In this document: in pieces, positions 32,467-42,334 of the stretch
Position numbering within the stretch: the first letter of the stretch is position 1
Layout of the letters: each line of letters opens with the position of its first letter
Assembly: GCA_015179025.1 (NCBI GenBank)
Contig: WHUX01000332.1
Coordinates: 1 to 42,334 of the forward strand
From: Terfezia claveryi
Taxonomy: Eukaryota > Ascomycota > Pezizomycetes > Pezizales > Pezizaceae
Length of the DNA stretch: 42,334 bases
Reading direction: 5' to 3'
The notes under the pieces: model-generated
The model's database searches: none
The model's input: the letters and a program-made list of their open reading frames with translations, nothing else
What the model was told of the DNA's origin: nothing
Position numbers and translations under genes: made by a program

Positions 32467-32749
32467 GCTTGTTTGGCTTGTAAGGGTGTTGATGTACAAT
32501 CTAGATAGTTATGTCCTCTTCATTTACATCAGATATATCAACAGTGTGAAATATTTGTATTGCACCTGAAAGTTGTTGTACAATTGTCTCATTGAATTAA
32601 TTGACAGTAAGAATGCATTGACTTATGATGTACCTATTCTTAAGCAAATATGTAATTCAGCTAAAAGTTTCTATATAGCAAATATATAATTCAGCTAAAA
32701 GTTTCTATATGTACCTATATCTACAGGCATTTCCAATTGCTGTAAACGT

Positions 32750-35700
32750 GCTTCCTCAGCTATCCTAGCCTGTGTATTCTTCAAAGTAGCAATCTTTGAT
32801 AATCGGGAAAAAGGCACTCGTGAGATGTCTGACGTGGGAAATGGCCACAAATGTTAAACCAAACTGTCTTTCTTTATCTCCTAGCTCTACAATAACCTTT
32901 GGCAGTGTCAGCCCCTGAGACTTTATAGTAAGAGCCCAGGCTAGAACTATTGGAAATTGAATTCTAGAGCATGGTTGACCTTAGTACTCAAATGAACTCT
33001 TATATGGTTTTAGAGGGACTATACGCAGATGAGTTGGCAGAAAGCTTGGGCCAGAGTACTGATCAAGCTCCACTAACAGACAAGCTGGAAGTCCCTGTGG
33101 CTGTTCTCCCATGACAATACCTCGGATAGTACCCATTGATCCATTCACAATACCGGTCTGGACCCACAGGTTCTTCGTAATCATCACTCTTGCTGCAATT
33201 GAGAGGAGCAGGTAAGGTTGAAGATCCCCAGCCAAATCCGCTTCTAATATACGTACTACTGATATTATAGGTGCTGCCGCTGAGTAGGTTGCAATAGCTC
33301 TGTATACTGGCAATCTCATATCCAGTTGATGTTTTACATTATAAGTTTTGACCTCCTTCCTAGTGCATATTAGTGCAACAGCCTCATCAAAACTTTGCCG
33401 CTCCTCTATAGGCAATCCATCTAATACTCTTGACTGCACACAGAGCCAATCTTGTACCAACCATGCTCCATCTCTTGCACCCCCAAGGATCTCCCAGAAA
33501 CAGGCTTGATTTTCAGACTCCCCACCCTGCCGCATGTTTACTTGGAGACGAACAAAGGTGTTGAATCTCTGGTATAGAAAATAGCCTCTGTCCTATAACA
33601 TCTTTGTAATAGCATTGACTTGACGGGTTAAAACCATGTAAATGGCCAGAACCACAGAACTGCCATTCATATCGGAACCAACAATGATCTCTTATGCACA
33701 TTCTTGGATAGCGATAAGCTACTTGATCCAAAAATAGCTTAAACCGGTGGAATAAAAACTCACTTGCCAATTGTGGATGGCTTTGGAGATTAGCATTTGC
33801 CAATTGTGGATGGCTTTCTTGCCAATTGTGGATGGCTTTGGAGATTAGCATTTCGCCGAATAACTGCGTCTCGCTCTGGCAGCGAATTGAGATCAAGGAC
33901 TGGTCCTCCTTAGGCTTTTTTCTCTTCAATAATTTGATGAAGATCATGCCAGTGAGTATCTGCAGCACTAGATGTTGCAAATGCATGAGGACAATCATAG
34001 CATGCAATAGATGAGAGCTCTCCCCGTTTATGGTTCCAAAATGGAGCCAATCCAGGTACCCAGGCAGCATAACGACATAAACGAGTAGCTATCTGACCCT
34101 GACTATTCTCCAATTGCTCACGTAAGTCACCTACAGTAACAGTCTCAAACTGTCCCTTCCGCATAAAGAACTGTGCAGCAGATCCTAGCTGCCAACGATA
34201 TCGTGTATTAAGGGTAAAAAAGAGAAAGCCAGGATCTTCTACAAACCGCCCATCACAATAGCGGACCAAATGCATAAAGTATTCTGATGCAGATACCTGG
34301 ATATGTCGATGACCAACAAAACGAAAGTCAGCCGCACCAGTTGGGAATAAGCATGGGAAAGCTTTTGCAATATAGCCATCCTCTTTATATTCGTTCACAG
34401 GATTCTCCTGGACTGGTGGATATGCTACCTGTAGTGGATGTCCTTATGATACTGGCCGTTGTTCTAAAAATCTCTGTAAAACAGCTCTTTCGTTTAGTAC
34501 CCTTTGCCCATAGTGAACTCCTGTTTCTACTTGCTCATATTCTTCACTCTCGACAGGTCCTTCTGCTAACCCCTTGCCCAGTCCTTATCCAACATTACTT
34601 CAAAACGCTCCTGAGTCGATAAGTCTTGTAATCTATCCACATAGAGGTTCAAGCGGGAAATATCTTGTTGTACATTTCGATACTATCAGTTATGTTGACA
34701 AAGATACTCCATCCACGCTCGGACACATGGTATATTGATTTCAAAATCTTTCAGCCAATTGCTGGTCTTGATATTGAATTCCCTTAGGCCCCTTAACTCG
34801 TAAAACTACCAACGAAAGCTCATGGGGAAGCCGTGGGATAATATGAAATATTTCCGTTGGATCCTGAAGAAAGTTGATGACATGGACCTTTCCACCCTTG
34901 TACTAACCATATCCGCGGACTTTGTAGATACAAATCACTGGATGGACAGTAGCTAACATCATAGCTTCTAGTAGGGACGGTTTGCCTAGTGCCAAAAGGT
35001 CTATAGGAATGGTGCCTGGAGACATATCATTATCTAGACTAAATTTATAGACACCACTCCATCTAGGTAGTAATAGTTCCCGCTTGCACCGTGCACAATA
35101 TGTCTGTTCATTAGTCAGGTATACCTTCATATTAATACCAACCTCCTCACAAATTGTGCATTTGCCTAGTTTCATTTTTCCCAAACTACTTGCAAAACCA
35201 TTAAGTATACTCCAGATAGAGTTAATTGGGTTTTGCTGCACTTGCTGTTGTATATGACCTTGGTTTGATTGAGGTCGATGTGGGGAGTGAGGAGCTGCTG
35301 ATTGATTTGAGGACCTGTGGCGTAATCGTTAGTTAGGTGATGGTGATTCTGAGGATTCTGAGGATTGTGGGATTGCGGCTATTTGCCGTGTAGGGGAAAC
35401 TTATGTAGATTGGGACTGTCGAGGAGGTGTACGTGCAGGAGATCGGCTTCGGTCCTGAGCTGGAGGTGGTGATGCAGCTCTTGCATTTTGTGCTCTAGGT
35501 CTTCTTTGTTGGCCATAAGTACTCATGTTCGGAATACTATCTTGTTGCAGACTCTCTTCCCGTTTCACCTAGTTAATAAAGTCAGCCATTTGCTTAATAG
35601 TGGGCTTAACATTATTACTTACAGTCCGCCTGATAATACGCTTTGAGCAACATGGATTACAGGTCTTCATCCTGTCTGCAGTTTGAGTAAGAGTCCAGAA

Positions 35701-35823
35701 CCTAGAATCATACCTACGATAGCAGCGACTACACAGTACGGGATCCAGAGTGGCACTCATTGTAATTGTCAGTAGGAGTTGTGAAAGTATGATAGTTGGT
35801 GAGGTTGTATGAGCAAATAACAT
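32750..35823 (-). pseudogene. Helitron Rep/helicase protein, decayed
   Basis: Order on -: N-terminus at 35823 with a CSRCYRRYDSR zinc segment; a Cys-rich DUF6570-like part (35160-34900, ending in FSLDNDMSPGTIP and VHPVICIYKVRG); a Helitron N-terminal domain (34398-33910, FPCLFPTGAADFRF ... ATSSAADTHWHDLH); a Rep segment WFRYEWQFCGSGHLHGF with the HLH metal motif at 33636-33644; then PIF1 (33535-32750) with DGAWLVQDWL, AARVMITKNLWVQTGIVNG, LAWALTIKSQGLTL and FVAISHVR. Helitrons use a Rep endonuclease and helicase for rolling-circle transposition. The Walker A half of PIF1 is missing, and stops and shifts occur. A 33-bp segment is tandemly repeated at 33764-33853. Confidence 0.85.
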
Positions 35824-35875
35824 AGAGTTATAGGAAGTTCTTTACAGCTAGGTGCTAAGATATCTAACTTACTGG

Positions 35876-35907
35876 AGATCACCTGATCTGTACAGATCAG
35901 GTGATCT
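35876..35907. other. Perfect 32-bp palindrome
   Basis: The left half, AGATCACCTGATCTGT, is exactly the reverse complement of the right half, with no spacer. It lies about 50 bp upstream of the first Helitron codon on -. It could be a Helitron-end hairpin, a regulatory site or two abutting short inverted repeats. No TC or CTRR terminus could be fixed next to it. Confidence 0.9.
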
Positions 35908-36294
35908 GACAATTTTGCCAAGAACTCGAGGGTCTCCATATAATAATATGAACTAATGTTAACTTCGTTTCAATTTAAAAATTGTCAACTTCGTTGCCAA
36001 TAATAACGGCTCCCTTACTTACATCTACAATGCTTTTGACCCTGACCCTACATTTTGGTAGTCAATTCTAGTAGCGTTTCGTGTAATTGGGCCAGAGTAG
36101 GGGACTAAATGAGATGAGCCTCCAAAATTGGGAGATAATAGGTCTATAGAGAGCGGGAAAGTGCTCAATTGAGCTGGAGAAGTGTGAAAGGTTAGTAGAG
36201 TGGAAGGATGAGGGGAGGGCAGAAAGAGATTCTAAGATTAGACAACCTAAGGGCTGATAAGATGCGGAAGGAAAGTTGGGACGAGAGAGTAAAC
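35908..36294. other. Spacer between Helitron and MULE
   Basis: AT-rich, no gene recognised. A repeated 'aacttcgtt' occurs at 35958 and 35988. Confidence 0.45.
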
Positions 36295-36430
36295 GGAAGC
36301 GATTCACATCGACAGGGGTACCTATTACAGTACCGCTGCAGCACAGATATCAAATTACTACGCCCAATACAAGCAAGCATATTCCATGTAACTATGCTGA
36401 ATTTGAACACAGAGAATAGGAGTCAATCTT
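36295..36430. repeat. MULE left terminal inverted repeat
   Basis: From GGAAGCGATTC inward this matches the reverse complement of 38565-38702 over about 137 bp, with scattered differences and small indels. Inner parts such as 'caaattactacgcccaatac' are identical. The flanking bases do not show a 9-bp duplication. Confidence 0.9.
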
Positions 36431-36495
36431 GCATTGCAAAATACCATTTAGTAGTATTCACCAAGTATCTATAGTAGGTATACTGCAAACTCCAA

Positions 36496-38557
36496 ATGTC
36501 GGAAGTTATGATGCCAATTTCTGCAGACGCTCTACACTACCATACCCTCTTGTTTGAGCTCAATAAACCAGTTGTTATATTGGCTGACAAATTTGATGAG
36601 GTATGGCCATATATCGACTCCGTTTATACAAAGCTCGCATCAGAGGTACTTCAATGCAACAGTACAATACGAGTCCAGAAATACGAGTGTCGGCTTCGGA
36701 AATCATCAAAACCAAGTACGCCCAAGTCGCTACAGAAGGCAAGATTATTAAATGGTGGAATAGCAGTGTTCATGATAAGCATTTATGTTATGTACGAATT
36801 AAGGTCTCTCGGCCTGTCAATGTTCAGCAGTGACAATTGAACGCCTCAAATCTGAAGCTATCAAAAATTATTCACCATCTCAAATTTACCATGCTATGCG
36901 TGGTGCAGGCACACATGAAGGTTCAGAGCGGCTAGGTGAGCTTGGTGGTTCATCTTTGAAACAGTTAGTATTATCAAATTCATTTAGAAGGAAATACTAG
37001 TAGCATAATAGAACTAATATATAATTTAGACAAGATGTTGTGAATTTAAAGTGAGGGATGAAATCATCAGACCTACGTCCGCATGGCCAGCGATTCCAAG
37101 ATGATGTTCTTCAAGCATGTAGTCTCTTAACAGAGCGGGGATGGTTGTTTGAAGAGCTACAAGTATTGGATAGTAAGAAAGAGGAAAGATGGGGCTTGGT
37201 TTTCGCTTATCCTACAAGGCTATTGGTACTGCAAAGACATGGCTGGTTTACACAATTTGATGCTACACATAAGCTTAATCGCTGGGGTCATAATATGTTT
37301 TCATTTCTTATTCGTAATGAGTATAATGTGTGGATTCCAACTGCGCATTTGGTTGTTGAGCGAGAGAATGGAGAAATTATTGCTGAAGGATTAAAGCATA
37401 TAAAGCACTAGTGTAGTGGTATATAACTCCTTTAATATTCTCTAATTCATCTATCCTATTAAACCTGCTAATATATATATATAGGCAAGTGGCAGCCTCA
37501 GTATATTATGACAGACGATTCTGCAATTGAACAGCATGCTATACGGCTCGCATTCCCAGGTCTTAATACTGGTAAGCAGGAAGTTACACATCTTCTTTGC
37601 TCTGTTCACTCCAACCGAACCCTCCTCCAGCGACTTGGTTCTGATGCCAACAAACCTATATATCAACTTCTCAAGCATGCTATATACTGCTTTACTGAGA
37701 TCAAAAACCGTGAACTATGTGAGCAGGCTATTGCAGCTGCCACTGATGAAAACACCGCTAAATATGTACAAACATATTGGCTTCACACAGCCTCAAAATG
37801 GGCAATGTATACTCGACAACATAGCCCATTTTTACTTCAAGTTACTACTACCAATGCTTGTGAGGCATGGCATAGAAAGCTGAAGTCTGGTGCAGGGCTA
37901 GCTAAGGGGCAAGTGGCATCACATGGAATTTATGGCATGGTTTTGAACATTATAGATGTAGCAAAAGATGTTGATAATCGTGCTGCAACGGCCAAAAGTC
38001 ATTTCCGAAATCGAAAGCTTGCGGTCTGCACCAAACAGTATCCAGAAATTGGTCAACTACTAGTTCCTATTCAGAAGCTGCTTGCAATAGAACTGGATGC
38101 TGTTGCAGATCGCATTGAGAAAGCGACGGAGGTGCCTAGTTTTGATAAGGATTTACAGTGCTATTGCAAGTTTCATAGGCAATACTTACTTCCATGCCGA
38201 CATATCTTCCACCTGGATACTGAAGTAAAAGTGCTGACTACTGCGCAGTGGAAGGTATACTTAATAATGTTTGCAGAGTGCGGTATGGAGGTGTATGAGA
38301 CTATGGGTACTGTTTGGGTTGAAGAAGAGAGTAGTGGACAGAATGCTAGAAGGATGAATAGTGTTATTCGAGTGCAGGCATGTGTTGAGCAGTTGCAACA
38401 ACAGCTATATGCAATACACGAGTCAATGGATCAGCTTCATTTGGAGGACACGGTACAAGATCAGAGAGTGGAGGAATGGGTTAATCATGTACAAGCAACA
38501 TTAGGTAGTCTGACAAGCTTGGGTGCGGAGGATATTGCAAGCAGAAATCGACCGTAG
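36496..38557 (+). pseudogene. MULE transposase with SWIM zinc finger
   Basis: The N-terminal part starts at 36496 (PVVILADKFDEVWPY) and is shifted several times up to about 37050 (YSPSQIYHAMRG is visible). The next frame, 37058-37411, has FTQFDATHKLNRWGHN with the first catalytic Asp (residue 68). After an intron-like gap (acceptor ATAG at about 37484) the long frame 37508-38557 follows: the second Asp in IMTDDSAIE, the C-x2-H of LCSVH, Glu119 in TTNACEAWHRKLK, and SWIM residues C218-x-C220 and C230-x-H232. MULE transposases cut and paste DNA using this Asp-Asp-Glu set. The 349-codon part is intact, but the upstream shifts make the gene unlikely to work. Confidence 0.9.
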
Positions 38558-38564
38558 GAGTTGT

Positions 38565-38702
38565 AAGATTTACTCCTATTCTCTCTGCGTTCAAATTCAG
38601 CATAGTTACGTGAAATATACTTGCTTGTATTGGGCGTAGTAATTTGATATCTATGCTACAGCTCACTGAATAGGTACCCTGTCGATGTGTCGAATCGCTT
38701 CC
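38565..38702. repeat. MULE right terminal inverted repeat
   Basis: Mirror of the left repeat, ending GAATCGCTTCC. With it the element spans 36295-38702 (2408 bp). The transposase stop lies only about 8 bp inside this repeat, so its mRNA 3' end must lie in the repeat. Confidence 0.9.
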
Positions 38703-39644
38703 CAATATGGCTTAGCCAGATCACCAGCTCGCTCCTATTAAGATTAAGCTACTTTGCCCCGACACAGGGGCCGGTGATTTTTCAACAGAGACTGCCAAAA
38801 AACGCCTCTCCCTTCCTACCTACTTTGCCAGACCATCCCCAATCGCACGAATATGTCCGGAAGGGTCAACTCAATGTCGCTCTATAATTTATTGAGATCA
38901 GTGATACAGGAATTTCTTTTTTACCTTTCCTGTTCTATTATTGGTATCTGCTAACCTGGGGGGAATTAATCGGTTGGGGCACCCGATTGCAAAGAGGAAG
39001 TAGTACTAGGTGTAGGCAACTTGTTATGAGCTACAAAACCCCGCGTGAGCTCAACCCCGACCGAGCACACCAGCACTCAGGCAGAACGAGGTCCAAGACC
39101 CCCCCTTGAATGCAAACACCCTCCTAGTGCACAAGCAAACACCCTCACCTTCGATGACAAGAGCAACAAGCAGAATGAGCTCAACGAGCAAAGACCCCCA
39201 CCTTGGGGACAGAGCGAAGCGAGCGCAATCAGCTGAGACTTTGTTTTTGGTTACGCAAGTCGGTTTGGATAATTAGGAGGCATGTATTGTACCTTTTCCT
39301 ATATCGCGGAAGTTTGTCCCTCTGGCTTTTGACCATACAGAGGTTTCCTAATGGCAATGGCATGCAGGATTCTCTAGATCAGACCCCAAGACTTACAGAT
39401 CTACCATGCGCTGCAATCACCGAGGTCCCCTAGTCTGATTTTATTAAGTTTTGGCATTCTGCACTATATTTAAGAGAATACCCCTTCCTTCCGAACCACC
39501 TACAAGATTTGCAACATCGTTGAGAAGGTAAAGAGCAAATATAGGTGTACACCACGTTAGCAATATAGCAGAGGGTGGAGGGACCTGAAGACACTTGTCC
39601 TCCTTACAACATCCTGTCCTGATTCCAGTTCTATGGCATTTTGT
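38703..39644. other. No gene recognised
   Basis: Short open frames only. 'gagctcaac(c/g)' is repeated near 39047 and 39178. 39240-39430 has a + strand segment with protein-like character (KFVPLAFDHTEV, broken by a stop), but I cannot name it. Confidence 0.35.
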
Positions 39645-40544
39645 TTACTGCTTTGTTCGCCGCAACTGTTTCCACTGTTCTTGATTTGTATGCTTCTTTG
39701 TTACCTGCATGAGCGGACCTGATTGCATCCTGGGAAAACACCTGGTGCCTCTCGCCTTGCGGAGTCGGTCCACCAGGATTGTTCCTGTATCAAAACCACT
39801 AAAGATGATGCCAGCGAGCTCATACAAACATAATTATTACTTAGTTCCATAGTATTCTCAAGTTCCTCTCTGTATAGGTATAGCCCACTAATAAAGTGGG
39901 ATTTGGCCTCAAAATCTTAACAAACACCACTACACATGTTGTGTAACCGGTATAATGGTTCACATATAGAACTTTGGCCGATACCTTTGCCCGCATGAGA
40001 ATGTGCATCACATTATTATTTGCAATAGTGTACGAATGGTACTCATGAACCCTTACACATTACACCCTCACCTGAGATCCACTTGCATATCAATTGCCAT
40101 TCTCCTTTCTTACGGCCAATTTGTTGTTTTCCAGTGCCTTGCCTCCATACTTGAAAAACAACTCATCATACTCTGCCAAACGCTTATCTGTTTCCTCATC
40201 GTCCATTTCATTGCCTCCTGCCGGTTCAAACCATTTGGCATGACTGTTGGAAGGCACAGTACCTTGCTTGTTCTGTTTCTGGACAACAACCCGAGTATCT
40301 TCACAAATATTTGCTTTCTTGTGAGAGTTGGTAGAATCGTCATGAATTCCTTCGGAGTTCAAAGCATGGTCATAGGTGTCACTTGCGGTCGTAGGTAGCT
40401 TAGAGCTTGTCGGTCTAAATCCCAACAGCTCCGTAAAGTTGCCTCCGAGGTTCCTAGCAAGGCTTTCATCAGCATTTTGATGGAAACCAACTTACCAAAG
40501 TACGAAGGCATACTCTGAATATATCTCCTTGACTTTCGACCCAT
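39645..40544 (-). CDS. Unrecognised spliced gene fragment
   Basis: On -, a segment reading KVKEIYSEYAFVLWNLGG continues through a 43-nt intron (GTAAGT...TGCTAG, 40496-40454) into GNFTELLGFRPTSSKLPTTA and a polar run ending in LAEYDELFFKYGGKALENNK (40425-40090). A later frame at 39827-39645 reads ELAGIIFSGFDTGTILVDRL. The splice fits the frame and the residue pattern looks like protein, but no family is recognised and the link between the two parts is unproved. A hairpin (cccact...agtggg, 39879-39895) lies in between. Confidence 0.35.
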
Positions 40545-41130
40545 GTCACCTACACTTTATGAACTTTGCTTCTTAAACTACCCAACATTAGTTTCAAGCT
40601 GCAAAGCTTGATTAGAGAGGGGTTGTGCCGAACTTACTCCAACAAAACTCGTAGGAAAGCTGTGCAACCGAAACTGAAACCAGTTGGGCGTGCATAATGA
40701 CTTGGGGATCCCTTACTCCTCCCATACCACCCGTTCTAAGCCTTACGATCATGACTCAATTAAGTAAAACAACCCTGCGATACCGATGTACCCGATGCCG
40801 GGGCCCACTAGTGTGGCAAGATGGGGTCGAGGGGTCTCTAGCCAGAACAAGCAGTCTGGTTGGCACGACCGGAGCGCTCTTATACTCATAATGAAACCCA
40901 GCCTTATGCTCATAACGAAACCCAGCCTTCTCCAAACGAGCGGTAGAGACCCTTTTCATCAAGCAAAAAACACAACCAGGCTATAACATGTTGAAGCGTA
41001 CCCCTTCTACCTCAGATTCTGGAAATCTTCCTGAGCATAGCATGAATGGTCGAAGCCTTACAGGAAGGGCTGGAGCTCTGGCAACCTAGTTTCCCACAAG
41101 TACCGACAGCAGTACTTTAGTAGGAACCAG
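40545..41130. other. No gene recognised
   Basis: Contains a tandem duplication 'ctcataa(t/c)gaaacccagcctt' at about 40886-40930. No convincing frame. Confidence 0.4.
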
Positions 41131-41439
41131 TTGTTGAAACCCACTGTGGCAACTGAGGAGTCCCCTCCAACAATACGATTCTACGGAGCTGTCCCTGGGA
41201 ATGCACGACGCCGCATCTCTACCATCTTCCCTGTAGGTTCAAAGACCAGGATCACCAGAAAGCTTAAGTCTGAACTTCTGGAATGGGTTCGTCAAAAAGG
41301 CAGTGTGGGAATAGAAGTTGAAAGAGCAATCCCTGGGATAACTGAATCTCTGCAAAGACGAAAGAGGATGATAAGCGACTACAAAAAAACAACTCAAAAT
41401 TACAGATATGTTTGGCACACCACGAACCACGTTGTCTGA
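41131..41439 (+). CDS. Small open frame, not recognised
   Basis: A 102-residue basic frame, open from an ATG at 41131. It contains YGAVPGNARRRISTIFPVG and a Lys/Arg-rich second half. There are no motifs I can place and no neighbours to suggest a role. Protein-like residue use makes it more than random, but it could be an old element fragment. Confidence 0.25.
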   Translation: MLKPTVATEESPPTIRFYGAVPGNARRRISTIFPVGSKTRITRKLKSELLEWVRQKGSVGIEVERAIPGITESLQRRKRMISDYKKTTQNYRYVWHTTNHVV

Positions 41440-42238
41440 TCATGGCCTACTGAGGTCACCTTGTCGCACTCTGGTCTTAGTATGTCCACAGATTTCCATA
41501 ACCCTCTCTTGAAGTAGCTGACGAAAAAAAAAAAGAGCAGGATCTAGCTCTTAGTCCCCTGATGTACCTACCTACCACTCGCTGTGCCCCAGAAACAGTC
41601 GCTTGACGTAGACATTTGGAAACCCACATAGGGAAAGAAGGCAAACTAGTTGGTAGAACATAACAGTGTAGATGTGGAACTATGAGTGCTATGGTTCTGA
41701 CACCCAGAAAATATACCTACTGGAAGTGTTCAATGTTGGAGACTAACATGAGTGTGCTTCAGTTGCTTTGATCAACCCAGGATAAAGGCTGAGCGGTGAA
41801 GACCCCTAAGTATGGGATTCTACATTTGCAACAGGGTGGAAATATTAGTCTAGGTACTAGCATGGGATTACGCTTGCCACGAAGTGAAATGATAGCTCTA
41901 GCTATCCCTAAGTAACTCTCATGCTCATGCTACTTTGTTTTTTGTATCTAAGGCCTTTCCTCATTCAGCCAGTTCCACACCTTCATTTATAGTTACTAAC
42001 CTGAATATTTACTGCTACCCACTAGAATGGCTGATGAACATGTTGAATAATTGTATTCAGACGATGACCGTCCGCTTCCGATCCATCTACATTGTACTAA
42101 TTAGGATGTAACAACCGGCCACAAGAGTAATTCACACAACATTATCTCAATATGTCGTTGGAGTCTTGATCTCAAAAACCCTAACACTGAAAATACCATC
42201 TTACACTAGCCCGATTTTAGACCCTCTAGCTACCACAA
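41440..42238. other. No gene recognised
   Basis: AT-rich sequence with one A11 run at 41524. No terminal repeats, RNA genes or coherent frames seen. Confidence 0.45.
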
Positions 42239-42334
42239 TTTCTTTTTATTTTATTTTATTTTAAATATTCATTACTCGTATACGGCCGCAATGTGGGCCA
42301 TGACAAGCCATCCGGAATCCGAATGGGTTCAGGG
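42239..42334 (-). mobile_element. LINE 3' end, continues past the window
   Basis: A T-rich tract (ttttattttattttatttta) is followed by the LINE 3' UTR signature on -: the ccggat...atccgg stem and a GGCC/GGCC stem. Only the last 96 bases are inside the window. Confidence 0.75.

Noticed and set aside
39877..39895. Terminal repeat of a Tc1/mariner element
   Set aside because: Only one short hairpin was found, with no second end or TA duplication.

Overview
The window looks like a transposon-rich, gene-poor stretch of a filamentous fungal nuclear genome. It has 46-82 nt GT-AG introns, Tad-like LINEs carrying RNase H, a chromodomain Ty3/gypsy element, a fungal-type Helitron, a MULE with a SWIM finger, and families typical of fungal repeat DNA (TET/JBP-like dioxygenase, JmjC-like protein, large RecQ-type helicase). 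Most reading frames are broken, and many stops are TAG where CAG (Gln) or TGG (Trp) is expected. That pattern fits C-to-T change at CpA, as in repeat-induced point mutation. The species cannot be told from the sequence.

Layout. 1-1.9 kb: minisatellites. 1.9-5.2 kb: LTR, gag, protease and RT of a decayed Ty3/gypsy element. 5.2-9.2 kb: a block of minisatellites (16-bp, 9-bp, GC-rich and 24-bp units; the last with a 216-bp higher-order period). 10.5-20.9 kb: six LINE 3' ends in both orientations, one of them splitting the chromodomain of a gypsy element, plus a related LTR, with a nearly intact JmjC-type gene at 15.7-17.0 kb. 21.4-30.1 kb: a five-exon cysteine-rich gene on + and, convergent to it, a 5 kb decayed gene on - whose domains read zinc finger, tyrosine-recombinase-like, RecQ helicase, cysteine-rich tail. 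31.4-35.9 kb: a TET/JBP-like dioxygenase on + beside a Helitron (Rep plus PIF1) on -. 36.3-38.7 kb: a MULE with about 137-bp terminal inverted repeats. 39-42.3 kb: weakly coding sequence, ending in another LINE tail.

The most interesting item is the pair at 21.4-30.1 kb. The long gene appears to join a tyrosine recombinase-like domain (box II Arg, then His-x8-Tyr) to a RecQ helicase, and its cysteine-rich C-terminus is also found at the end of the convergent five-exon gene. I infer that the two may be parts of one mobile element, recombinase/helicase plus a zinc-module partner. All family calls come from reading motifs; no database search was run.
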